Assembly: GCA_900314595.1 (NCBI GenBank)
Contig: OMVW01000019.1
Location: 1-32,963 of the forward strand
Direction of reading: 5' to 3'
DNA: 32,963 bases
Source of the DNA: an uncultured Dialister sp.
Lineage (GTDB): Bacteria; Bacillota; Negativicutes; Veillonellales; Dialisteraceae
The translations under genes were made by a program, and so were the position numbers. Below, in pieces: positions 23,437 through 30,191 of this stretch. Below the pieces are notes generated by a model that ran no database searches, had not been told where the DNA came from, and saw only the letters and a list, made by a program, of their open reading frames with translations. Within the stretch, counting starts at the first letter, position 1; each line of letters starts with the position of its first letter.

Positions 23437-26400
23437 ACCATTTCAATATCACCCGCTACTCCGTGACTCATCCCATCGGCATTACCATGATCGTTCTCTT
23501 TTTCGTGGTCCTTGGCTTTTACAGCTATTATAGAATCGGCGTGGAGCTTTTTCCGAATATCAACGTGCCCTATGTGGTGGTGACGGTAAAATATGAAGGA
23601 GCCGATGCAGAGTCTGTGGAGCAGCAGATTACAAAACCTGTAGAGGATGCGCTTTCGGCTGTTTCCAATGTGAAACATATTACCTCCCGCTCCCGTACGG
23701 GCCGTTCCCAGGTGACTCTGGAAATGAACTTTGATGCTGATGTAGATGCGGCAGCCATTGAAGCTTCCCAGAAAGTAGATGCCATCCGTGGGAAACTGCC
23801 GGATGATGCAGATGATCCGGTAGTTGATAAACGTGATATGGACCAGTCCCCGATCGTGGACCTGGCCCTTATTTCATCCCATCCGCTGGATGAAATGTAT
23901 TCTCTGGCGGATAATACCCTGACCAATGAATTCACCAAGGCCGAAGGGGTATCGGACGTGGAACTTCATGGCGGCAGAGATAAGGAAATCGCTGTCAAAA
24001 TCGACCGTGATAAATTGTCCTATTATGGTATTACCATGGACGAAATCATTGATACCCTGAAAAAGGAAAACAAGCTCACTCCGGCAGGCTCTTCCTATAC
24101 AGACCGCAGGCAGACCCAGATCCGTCTGAATTCCCAGTATCATTCCGTGGACGATATCAAGCAGGTGCACCTGACCACTTCTTCGGGAGAGACCATTCCG
24201 CTCCTCGCACTGGGAGATGTGGTGCGGCAGGATGAGAAAGTTTCCCGTTATGCCCGTATCAACGGGCAGGATGCCATCGGTATTTCCGTCTATAAAAACA
24301 GTAATGCCAATCTTGTCTCCACGGCAGATAATGTACTGAAAGTAGTGGATCAGCTGCGCGTCCAGTACCCGGACTATCAGTTCCTGATCGTCAATGATTC
24401 GGCAGACTATGTACGTACGGCCCTTCATAATACACTGGGTACCCTGGTGGAAGGTCTCTGTACGACAGGGCTCGTACTCTTCTTCTTCCTTCGCGGCTGG
24501 CGTTCAGCGGCTTCCGTCATGATTGCCATTCCGACTTCCCTTATTGCCTCTTTCTTTGCCATGTACATTGCGGGCTTCACTTTCAACATGATGTCCCTTA
24601 TGGGGATGACCCTCTGTATCGGTATTCTGGTCGATGATTCCATAGTGGTACTGGAAAATATCCACCGTCATCTGGATGCGGGGGAAAATGCGCTGGATGC
24701 GGCAGTGAACGGGCGAATGGAAATAGGTATGGCTGCGACGGCCATTACCCTGTGCGACGTGGTGGTATACCTGCCGATTGCCTTCATGAATTCCATGACC
24801 GGCCAGTTCTTCAAGCAGTTTGGCCTGACCATCGTCTTTGCATCTCTTTTTTCCCTTTTCGTTTCCTTCACCCTGACTCCTATGCTGGCATCCCGATTCT
24901 TCAAAAACGGGGTCCATGTACCGGATACAAAGCTGTGGCGGACCATTGACAGAATGGAACAGGGCATGCAGGATTTTTATGAAGAAGCCCTCACCTGGAG
25001 TTTCCGGCACAAGAAGAAACTTTTCGGAGGGGTGGCGGTTTCTTTAATCCTCTTTGTAGCCATGGTGCCCCTGGGCATCATCGGTATGGAATACATGCCC
25101 AGAACTGATGAAAGCGGTTTCAATATTTTCGTCCGTCTTTCTACCGATGCCAGTGTTGAACGGACTGACAAGGTGACAAGTCAGCTGGAAAATTACCTGA
25201 AAGATGTACCGGAAGTCAAGACTTACATGGCCATGGTAGGTGGTGGTACGGGGGTCAATAACAGCCGTATCTACGTATCCATGGAAAAGAAACAGGACCG
25301 CTCCCGTTCAATCTGGGATGTCACGGATGAACTGCGTGACTGGATTGTGAATCATGTGGGGGATGGGGAACTCCGGGTCAAGGAAGACCAGGCCTCCGTT
25401 TCCGGCACTTCCGGCGGCGGTATCGGCCAGGGCGGAGGCGCTTTCCGCCTCGAACTTCGTGGAAATAACATGCAGGACCTCATCAATGCATCCTACATGG
25501 CACAGGATCTCATCAAAAACGGGCCCTATGGCGTAACCGACGTCGGCTCTACCTATCAGGAAGGACTGCCGGAACTTTCCATCATTCCGGACAGGGAAAA
25601 ACTGAAATACTATGGAGTGGGCGTAGGAGATATTTATGATACTATTTCCAATACCATCAGCGGCAGCGGGGCAGGAGTCCTGCCGAACGATGTATTGAAC
25701 GATGGCAATGATACGGATATCAACGTATACTTCACCGGCGGACAGTCCTTCAGCAATTCTGATATCGCGGCCATTCCCCTTCAGTCGAAAAAAGGCATCG
25801 TCCATGTATCTGATGTGGCAAAAGTGGTGGACGAACTGGGACCGATTACCATCAACCGTACCGACAAGCAGCGTTCCATCATCATCGGCGGCAATCCGGG
25901 GAGCCGTCCTCTTTCGCAGGTCATTAATGAAGTGACGAAGGACCTGAACGAGGCAGGCCTGCCAAAGACTGTGACTTTCCGCTTCTCCGGTCAGGCTGAC
26001 AGCATGAATGAAAGCTTTTCGGAACTGCTGGGAGCCCTCCTCATGGGTATGATTCTCGTATACATGATTCTTTCTGCCCTTTATGAATCGGTGAAAACTT
26101 CTTTCATCAGAATGTTTTCCCTTCCTTTCGGTCTCATCGGGTCCCTCTTTTTCCTCTTCCTGATGAACCAGACCATTAATATTTACTCCATGATCGGAAT
26201 TATTGTCATGGATGGTGTGGTGGCCAAGAACGGTACCCTTCTTCTGGACTATACGTTAACCCTGATGCACAGGGATGGACTTGACCCGAAGACGGCAGTC
26301 ATTGAGGCAGGCAAGGCCAGACTTCGCCCGATTCTTATGACCACTTTCACCATGATCGTAGGGATGATGCCTACCGCCCTTGCTGTAACAGCCGGCGCAG

Positions 26401-26570
26401 AGACAAGAAGCTCCATGGCCTGGGTCATCATCGGCGGCCTTCTGACCTCCACGATTTTTACCCTTCTCGTACTGCCCATGATTTTCCTATTCTTTGAACG
26501 CCATTCCTTCTGGAGCGTGGTAAGAGGAGTGAAGGCACTTTTCCGCAAAGCTGGCCGGGCAGCAGGATGA
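23433..26570 (+). CDS. RND efflux transporter permease (HAE1/AcrB-type)
   Basis: 1045 residues, the standard length for AcrB-like proton-driven pumps of the inner membrane. Twelve helices are expected in two clusters around large periplasmic loops. The TM4 proton-relay pair is present in GILVDDSIVVLENIHRH (Asp-Asp) and the TM10 Lys is present in VVAKNGTLLLDY. The N-terminus (SVTHPIGITMIVLFFVVLG) and GVELFPNINVPYV are typical. Substrates (drugs, bile acids, fatty acids) cannot be assigned. The start overlaps the adaptor stop (ATGA), and a bidirectional terminator follows 26 bases after the stop. Confidence 0.95.
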   Translation: MNHFNITRYSVTHPIGITMIVLFFVVLGFYSYYRIGVELFPNINVPYVVVTVKYEGADAESVEQQITKPVEDALSAVSNVKHITSRSRTGRSQVTLEMNFDADVDAAAIEASQKVDAIRGKLPDDADDPVVDKRDMDQSPIVDLALISSHPLDEMYSLADNTLTNEFTKAEGVSDVELHGGRDKEIAVKIDRDKLSYYGITMDEIIDTLKKENKLTPAGSSYTDRRQTQIRLNSQYHSVDDIKQVHLTTSSGETIPLLALGDVVRQDEKVSRYARINGQDAIGISVYKNSNANLVSTADNVLKVVDQLRVQYPDYQFLIVNDSADYVRTALHNTLGTLVEGLCTTGLVLFFFLRGWRSAASVMIAIPTSLIASFFAMYIAGFTFNMMSLMGMTLCIGILVDDSIVVLENIHRHLDAGENALDAAVNGRMEIGMAATAITLCDVVVYLPIAFMNSMTGQFFKQFGLTIVFASLFSLFVSFTLTPMLASRFFKNGVHVPDTKLWRTIDRMEQGMQDFYEEALTWSFRHKKKLFGGVAVSLILFVAMVPLGIIGMEYMPRTDESGFNIFVRLSTDASVERTDKVTSQLENYLKDVPEVKTYMAMVGGGTGVNNSRIYVSMEKKQDRSRSIWDVTDELRDWIVNHVGDGELRVKEDQASVSGTSGGGIGQGGGAFRLELRGNNMQDLINASYMAQDLIKNGPYGVTDVGSTYQEGLPELSIIPDREKLKYYGVGVGDIYDTISNTISGSGAGVLPNDVLNDGNDTDINVYFTGGQSFSNSDIAAIPLQSKKGIVHVSDVAKVVDELGPITINRTDKQRSIIIGGNPGSRPLSQVINEVTKDLNEAGLPKTVTFRFSGQADSMNESFSELLGALLMGMILVYMILSALYESVKTSFIRMFSLPFGLIGSLFFLFLMNQTINIYSMIGIIVMDGVVAKNGTLLLDYTLTLMHRDGLDPKTAVIEAGKARLRPILMTTFTMIVGMMPTALAVTAGAETRSSMAWVIIGGLLTSTIFTLLVLPMIFLFFERHSFWSVVRGVKALFRKAGRAAG

Positions 26571-26596
26571 AATAACAGTTAACTAAATCAATCGCC

Positions 26597-26626
26597 AAAA
26601 AGGCGCTCCCCCTGGGAACGCCTTTT
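26597..26626. terminator. Bidirectional terminator after the RND operon
   Basis: AAAAGGCG-C-TCCC pairs with GGGA-A-CGCCTTTT around a 3-base loop. T-runs occur on both strands, so it can also end the minus-strand small gene at 26737-26922. Confidence 0.85.
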
Positions 26627-26736
26627 AAAATACTGTTTTATCGATTTTGAGTGACCGGAAAGCCCGTTTTCCGAAGAAAAGATGATGGGAATAAAAACAG
26701 CTGAGAGTTGACGACTCCATATGTAAGCGAGTCAAG

Positions 26737-26922
26737 CTATTTATCCTTTCCGGGATTCTGGCCGAATACCCGGAAATCCCGGGGGTCTGCGCCGGGATGC
26801 TCATTTTTCGGTTCCTTTCCATCCACATGAATCTGACTCTGCAGATAGCGGGCCCTCAATTTGTGCAGAGTCTTGTCCGGAATTTCGGGAACCTGCTCCA
26901 TCCATTCGATGAGTTCTGCCAT
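26737..26922 (-). CDS. Small hypothetical protein (61 aa)
   Basis: I do not recognise it. It is accepted as likely coding because GAGGG lies 7 bases before the minus-strand ATG, the N-terminal half has a sensible amphipathic pattern (MAELIEWMEQVPEIPDKTL), and a terminator lies downstream on the same strand. Residues 1-35 are probably helical; the rest is polar and Pro/Asp/Gly-rich. No signal peptide is seen. The evidence is moderate, because the surrounding 870-base space is otherwise non-coding. Confidence 0.5.
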   Translation of the reverse strand: MAELIEWMEQVPEIPDKTLHKLRARYLQSQIHVDGKEPKNEHPGADPRDFRVFGQNPGKDK

Positions 26923-27114
26923 GGGAGTACCCTCATACCTTTCTTTTTCCCGGGTAAAAAGAAATAATTTTTTTACCTTCTTCGTTTTCGCTCATTTTGT
27001 ACCTCTATCATGGACTCTTTTACAAACTATTTTAAATGAAAAGCTGTCATCGCAGCGGAAATTTTATAGAATTAATGCAATTCTAATAAAATAAAAATGA
27101 CTTTCTGCACTATA

Positions 27115-27324
27115 TAGATGAGCCTGCGAAATCCTGCAGTTCTCCGCTGTGGCCATTCTCAGAGAAAGCGGAGAAGGAGATAAGCCGGTTCAAAAAGAAC
27201 ATGGTACCATGTAACTCAAAAGCACATTGAAAATCCGATCGATACCGGACCTTCTGAAAGGTCCGCGGAAACCCCGAAAGCAGCGGGCATTGCCGGCCCT
27301 GCTGCCTTTTGGGGTTTTTATTTT
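27115..27324 (+). ncRNA. Candidate structured RNA or attenuator upstream of dapF
   Basis: This stretch has no good protein gene but is rich in pairing: TTCTCCGC/GCGGAGAA (27140-27147, 27168-27175), the 14-base palindrome ACATGGTACCATGT (27199-27212), GGACCTT/AAGGTCC (27247-27253, 27257-27263) and an intrinsic terminator (27269-27324). TATATA at 27111-27116 is a weak -10. dapF has its own promoter downstream (27371-27399), so this looks like a separate RNA rather than the dapF leader. I find no match to lysine, SAM, TPP or T-box consensus. The 5' boundary is approximate. Confidence 0.35.
27269..27324 (+). terminator. Intrinsic terminator upstream of dapF
   Basis: AAACCCC (27269-27275) pairs with GGGGTTT (27311-27317); the stem continues through GAAAG/CTTTT, CAGC/GCTG and GGGC/GCCC with two bulges, then TTTTTATTTT. 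No annotated gene lies immediately upstream on this strand. Confidence 0.85.
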
Positions 27325-27370
27325 GCCCTGTCGACGGTGAATTCCCATAGAAAAGGCTTTGAATTTTTCA

Positions 27371-27399
27371 TTTACATTCACATTTTTCAATGATAAAAT
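27371..27399 (+). promoter_or_regulatory. dapF promoter
   Basis: TTTACA (27371-27376), exactly 17 bases, TAAAAT (27394-27399), giving a short leader of about 37 bases before the ATG at 27443. Confidence 0.65.
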
Positions 27400-27442
27400 A
27401 AATAATCAAAACTTTGAAATAGACTTCGAAAGGAGCATACAT

Positions 27443-28282
27443 ATGAAATTTGAAAAATGGCAGGGCTGCGGAAATGATTATATTTTCGTGAACGGCTTTG
27501 AAGAATCAGTAGACAAAGTGCTCGCAGAATGTGAAACCATCTGCGACAGGCACTTCGGCGTCGGGAGCGACGGTATTATTTTCTGCCTGCCCTCTGACAA
27601 GGCGGATATCCGCATGCGCATGTTCAATAACGATGCCAGTGAAGGGGAAATGTGCGGCAACGGAATCCGCTGCTTTGCGAAATGGGTAAAATCCCTGGGC
27701 CTCGTGAAGAAAGATAAAATGACCGTGGAAACAGGAGCCGGCATCATCATCCCGGAAATCCTTCCCGACGGCAGGGTGAAAGTGGACATGGGCCTTCCCC
27801 ATCTTTCTCCGGAAGAAATTCCTGTGAAGAAAGAGGAAGAATCGGTGATTCATGAACATTTCGAAAGCTCCTGCCAGCACAAGGATTACGACATCACCTG
27901 CGTATCCATGGGGAATCCCCACTGCGTTATCTTCGTTCCTCATATCGAAGACATCGACCCTTATCGTGACGGTCCGGAAATCGAGACTGATGAAATCTTC
28001 CCGAAAAAGACGAATGTGGAATTCGTGGAAAAGAAGGATGACCATCATCTCCGCATGCGGGTCTGGGAAAGAGGCACCGGAGTCACCATGGCCTGCGGGA
28101 CGGGCACCTGCGCCACCGTTGTGGCAGCGACCCTGAACGGTCTGGTAGACCGGGAAGCTGATGTCATTCTCGATGGAGGGACTCTTCATCTTCTCTGGGA
28201 TAAAGACAGCGGCCACGTCTTCATGACGGGTCCGGCAGAACGGTCCTTCTATGGGGAATATAAGCTGAAGAGCGAAAAGTGA
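27443..28282 (+). CDS. dapF: Diaminopimelate epimerase
   Basis: 279 residues, standard length. DapF converts LL- to meso-diaminopimelate for lysine and peptidoglycan synthesis. Both catalytic Cys regions are intact: NDASEGEMCGNGIRCFAKW (Cys71) and TMACGTGTCATVVAA (Cys218). The N-terminal WQGCGNDYIFVN and the MGNPHCVIF segment are characteristic. The frame is open further 5', but the ATG at 27443 has AAGGAG 7 bases upstream and matches the family start. Its own promoter lies just upstream; heptamer element copy 6 begins 24 bases after the stop and supplies a terminator hairpin. Confidence 0.96.
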   Translation: MKFEKWQGCGNDYIFVNGFEESVDKVLAECETICDRHFGVGSDGIIFCLPSDKADIRMRMFNNDASEGEMCGNGIRCFAKWVKSLGLVKKDKMTVETGAGIIIPEILPDGRVKVDMGLPHLSPEEIPVKKEEESVIHEHFESSCQHKDYDITCVSMGNPHCVIFVPHIEDIDPYRDGPEIETDEIFPKKTNVEFVEKKDDHHLRMRVWERGTGVTMACGTGTCATVVAATLNGLVDREADVILDGGTLHLLWDKDSGHVFMTGPAERSFYGEYKLKSEK

Positions 28283-28306
28283 TTGGGCCTTTAGCCCTTG
28301 AGAATA

Positions 28307-28538
28307 GTGGTAAGTAGTAAGTGAAGGTGGGCGCCAAAGTCATAGGGCGCCCATTTTAATATTTTCTGACTTTGTACCAAAGCCTGGAAGAATTTCAATA
28401 GAGCAGACTTTAAGGCTATGGTACAATATTTCTATAAATGAACGTTCCAGGGACCGAATGAGGGAAAATATATATGAAGGCGCGCTTTCTACTGACGCGC
28501 GCCACCGCCTTAATCCCCAATTCCTGATCCCCAATCCC
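28307..28538. repeat. Heptamer-bounded intergenic element, copy 6
   Basis: Left array 28307-28327 (GTGGTAA, GTAGTAA, GTGAAGG), then hairpin TGGGCGCC/GGCGCCCA (28328-28335, 28346-28353) with a T-rich tail. The interior has an inverted repeat TTGTACCAAAGCC / GGCTATGGTACAA (28372-28384, 28414-28426; 12 of 13 paired). The inner right hairpin is GGCGCGC/GCGCGCC (28479-28485, 28497-28503), followed by the right array 28511-28538 (TAATCCC, CAATTCC, TGATCCC, CAATCCC). The 15-base string GGTGGGCGCCAAAGT is identical in copy 7. Right units differ from the complement of the left ones. Confidence 0.8.
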
Positions 28539-28578
28539 TATCAGAAAATGTTAAATCAACCTATCACGAGGTAAAATC

Positions 28579-29349
28579 ATGAAAATCTTTCTCACCAACG
28601 ACGATGGTTTCGAAGCGCCGGGGCTCATTGCCATTGCCGGAAGGCTGGCAAAGCTGGGCCGGGTGACGGTCATTGCGCCGAACCAGGGCCGGTCTTCCTG
28701 TTCTTCTTCCCTGTCCCTGCGGACGTATCTTCACCTGTGGAAGAAGGAAAGCTATGGAGAAAATATGGAAGTCCTTTCCTGCAACGGCACCACGGCGGAC
28801 TGCTGCAAGCTGGCTCTGGGATACTGGCTGAAAGACGATATGCCGGACCTCATCGTTTCGGGAATCAATAATGGAAATAATTCCGGCAGTGACTGCATTT
28901 ACAGCGGTACCATGGCAGGAGCCCTCGAAGGGGACCTTCTGGGAATTCCTTCCATCGCCCTTTCCGCAGAACCGGCCGGGGAAGGGGAGTACCTGGAAAG
29001 GGCGGCTTCCTTTGCCTTTGAGGTGATTCAGAAATATTTCGTGGAAGAAAAATACAATGGCTGTCTCAACCTGAATATGCCGAAAGATGGCATGGATCTT
29101 ACCTGGGAAAATCTGAAAATTGCCCGTCTGGGCATCCAGCACTATGACAATGCCATCCGGGAAATCAAAGATCTTTCCGGTCATCCGGGCTACTGGGTCT
29201 CAGGAAAAATGCTTCCCGACGGAACTCCGGATACGGACGTCTTCTGGTACCACCGGGGCTATCCGACCCTGACTCCCATCACCTGGAACCAGACGGATAC
29301 GGGAAATATGGAGAGAGTGAAGGAAATAGCATCTTTGAGTGGTAAGTGA
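28579..29349 (+). CDS. surE: 5'/3'-nucleotidase SurE
   Basis: 256 residues. SurE is a metal-dependent nucleoside monophosphatase. The N-terminal LTNDDG (Asp8, Asp9), the Ser near residues 39-40 in NQGRSSCSSS, and VSGINNGNNSG (Asn97) supply the metal site; YSGTMAGALEG and the late YPTLTPITW are characteristic. GAGGT lies 6 bases before the ATG. The last three codons (Ser-Gly-Lys) and the stop TGA lie inside the left heptamer array of copy 7, so the element forms the end of the gene. The preceding element (copy 6) separates it from dapF. Confidence 0.93.
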   Translation: MKIFLTNDDGFEAPGLIAIAGRLAKLGRVTVIAPNQGRSSCSSSLSLRTYLHLWKKESYGENMEVLSCNGTTADCCKLALGYWLKDDMPDLIVSGINNGNNSGSDCIYSGTMAGALEGDLLGIPSIALSAEPAGEGEYLERAASFAFEVIQKYFVEEKYNGCLNLNMPKDGMDLTWENLKIARLGIQHYDNAIREIKDLSGHPGYWVSGKMLPDGTPDTDVFWYHRGYPTLTPITWNQTDTGNMERVKEIASLSGK

Positions 29350-29559
29350 TAAGTGGTAAGTGATAAGTGATGGTGGGCGCCAAAGTAATGGTGCGCCCTT
29401 TTATAGTGGTGGATTTGCAGTTTTCCCTGTGCGAAGAGTCAAATCGAATAAAAAATTTTATTGAAAACAGGAAGGATGAATCATTATTTCATTCAAAAAG
29501 GTGCGCTTATCTTCTGATGCGCATCACCTTCACTTACCACTTATCACTACGCACTTAGC
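29339..29559. repeat. Heptamer-bounded intergenic element, copy 7
   Basis: Left array 29339-29373 has alternating GTGGTAA and GTGATAA units, then GTGATGG and a terminator-like hairpin (GGGCGC 29375-29380 with GCGCCC 29393-29398, CTTTTAT tail). The inner right hairpin (GGTG-CGC with GCG-CAT-CACC, 29500-29528) leads to the right array 29525-29559 (ACTTACC, ACTTATC, ACTACGC, ACTTAGC), the inverse of the left. It starts within the last codons of surE and ends 10 bases before the csoR -35 box. Confidence 0.85.
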
Positions 29560-29569
29560 AGTTTTCTTC

Positions 29570-29599
29570 TTGACAGGGGACCCCAGGGGGGTGTAGTAT
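29570..29599 (+). promoter_or_regulatory. csoR promoter
   Basis: TTGACA (29570-29575) with an 18-base spacer and TAGTAT (29594-29599). A TATAAT at 29600-29605 is also present but would need a 24-base spacer. The spacer holds the GC-rich inverted repeat described as the CsoR operator. Confidence 0.6.
29580..29592. promoter_or_regulatory. Putative CsoR operator
   Basis: ACCCC-A-GGGGGGT is a near-palindrome of the C-tract/G-tract type bound by CsoR/RcnR-family repressors. It lies between the -35 and -10 boxes of the csoR promoter, where a bound repressor would block RNA polymerase. This predicts copper-relieved autoregulation. Confidence 0.6.
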
Positions 29600-29647
29600 T
29601 ATAATCGTAAATGAAATAGATTTTCAATTGGAATGGAGTTTATAGAA

Positions 29648-29953
29648 ATGAATATGGATATGGAAAATGGCTGCTGCCGTCATACGGAAAGGACGGAGCG
29701 GGAAAGGACGAAGCTTCTCACCCGGCTGAAAACGGTGGAAGGACAGATCCGGGGCATTGAGAAAATGGTGGAAAACGACGCCTACTGCCCGGATATCGTA
29801 ATGCAGGTTTCTGCCGTCACCAATGCCCTCAACTCTTTCAATAAACTTCTCCTTGCGGCCCACATCAGAGGCTGCGTAACGGAAGATATCCGTGAGGGGA
29901 AAGAAGACAAAGTGGATGAACTCTGTGCTATGCTTCAAAAAGTCATGAAATAA
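29648..29953 (+). CDS. csoR: Copper-sensing transcriptional repressor CsoR
   Basis: 101 residues, all-helical CsoR/RcnR family (PF02583). The Cu(I) ligands follow the C-H-C pattern: Cys47 (AYCPDI), His72 and Cys76 (AAHIRGC), which distinguishes CsoR from nickel/cobalt-type RcnR. The N-terminus has LLTRLKTVEGQIRGIEKM, the family DNA-binding helix, and extra Cys residues (GCCRH, residues 8-12). The ATG at 29648 is preferred because GGAG lies 9 bases upstream; an ATG at 29633 overlaps that site. It should repress itself and probably copA, from which it is separated by heptamer element copy 8. Confidence 0.9.
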   Translation: MNMDMENGCCRHTERTERERTKLLTRLKTVEGQIRGIEKMVENDAYCPDIVMQVSAVTNALNSFNKLLLAAHIRGCVTEDIREGKEDKVDELCAMLQKVMK

Positions 29954-29986
29954 GTCTGAACTCACTTTTCTATTAATTCTTAAAAA

Positions 29987-30155
29987 GTGATAAGTGTGAA
30001 GTGGTAAGTGATAAGTGGCGGAGGCCCGTATCCAATTGAAAAGCGGGCCTTTTATATAAAATGATTCCCAGTCGGCCGAAGGCCATATATGTAAGATTGG
30101 TTTCCGAAGGAAACCATATCCTTCACTTGCTACTTTTCACTTATCACTTACCACT
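29987..30155. repeat. Heptamer-bounded intergenic element, copy 8
   Basis: Left array 29987-30021 (GTGATAA, GTGTGAA, GTGGTAA, GTGGCGG), then terminator hairpin AGGCCCG/CGGGCCT (30022-30028, 30044-30050). The right core has GGCC-GAA-GGCC (30074-30084), ATATATGTAAGATTGGTTT and a perfect hairpin GGTTTCC-GAA-GGAAACC (30099-30115), then CCATATCCTTCAC (30114-30126), and the right array 30121-30155 (CTTCACT, TTTCACT, TATCACT, TACCACT). The core is closely shared with copy 2, 22 kb away. It lies between csoR and copA. Confidence 0.85.
30022..30055 (+). terminator. Terminator-like hairpin between csoR and copA
   Basis: AGGCCCG pairs with CGGGCCT around a 15-base loop, followed by TTTATAT. The T-run is weak, so partial termination (attenuation of copA) is possible rather than complete. 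Confidence 0.55.
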
Positions 30156-30191
30156 TTTGCAGAAAATGAAATCTAACCGAGGTGAAAAATT

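Noticed and set aside
22198..26570. Complete tripartite efflux operon
   Set aside because: Only adaptor and pump are present; no TolC-like gene lies within the adjacent sequence, so the outer-membrane partner must be encoded elsewhere.
27140..27324. Lysine riboswitch or T-box leader upstream of dapF
   Set aside because: GGTCCGCGG near 27261 only loosely recalls a T-box antiterminator; the conserved AGGGTGG-type string and the lysine-element core are absent, and a dapF promoter lies downstream.
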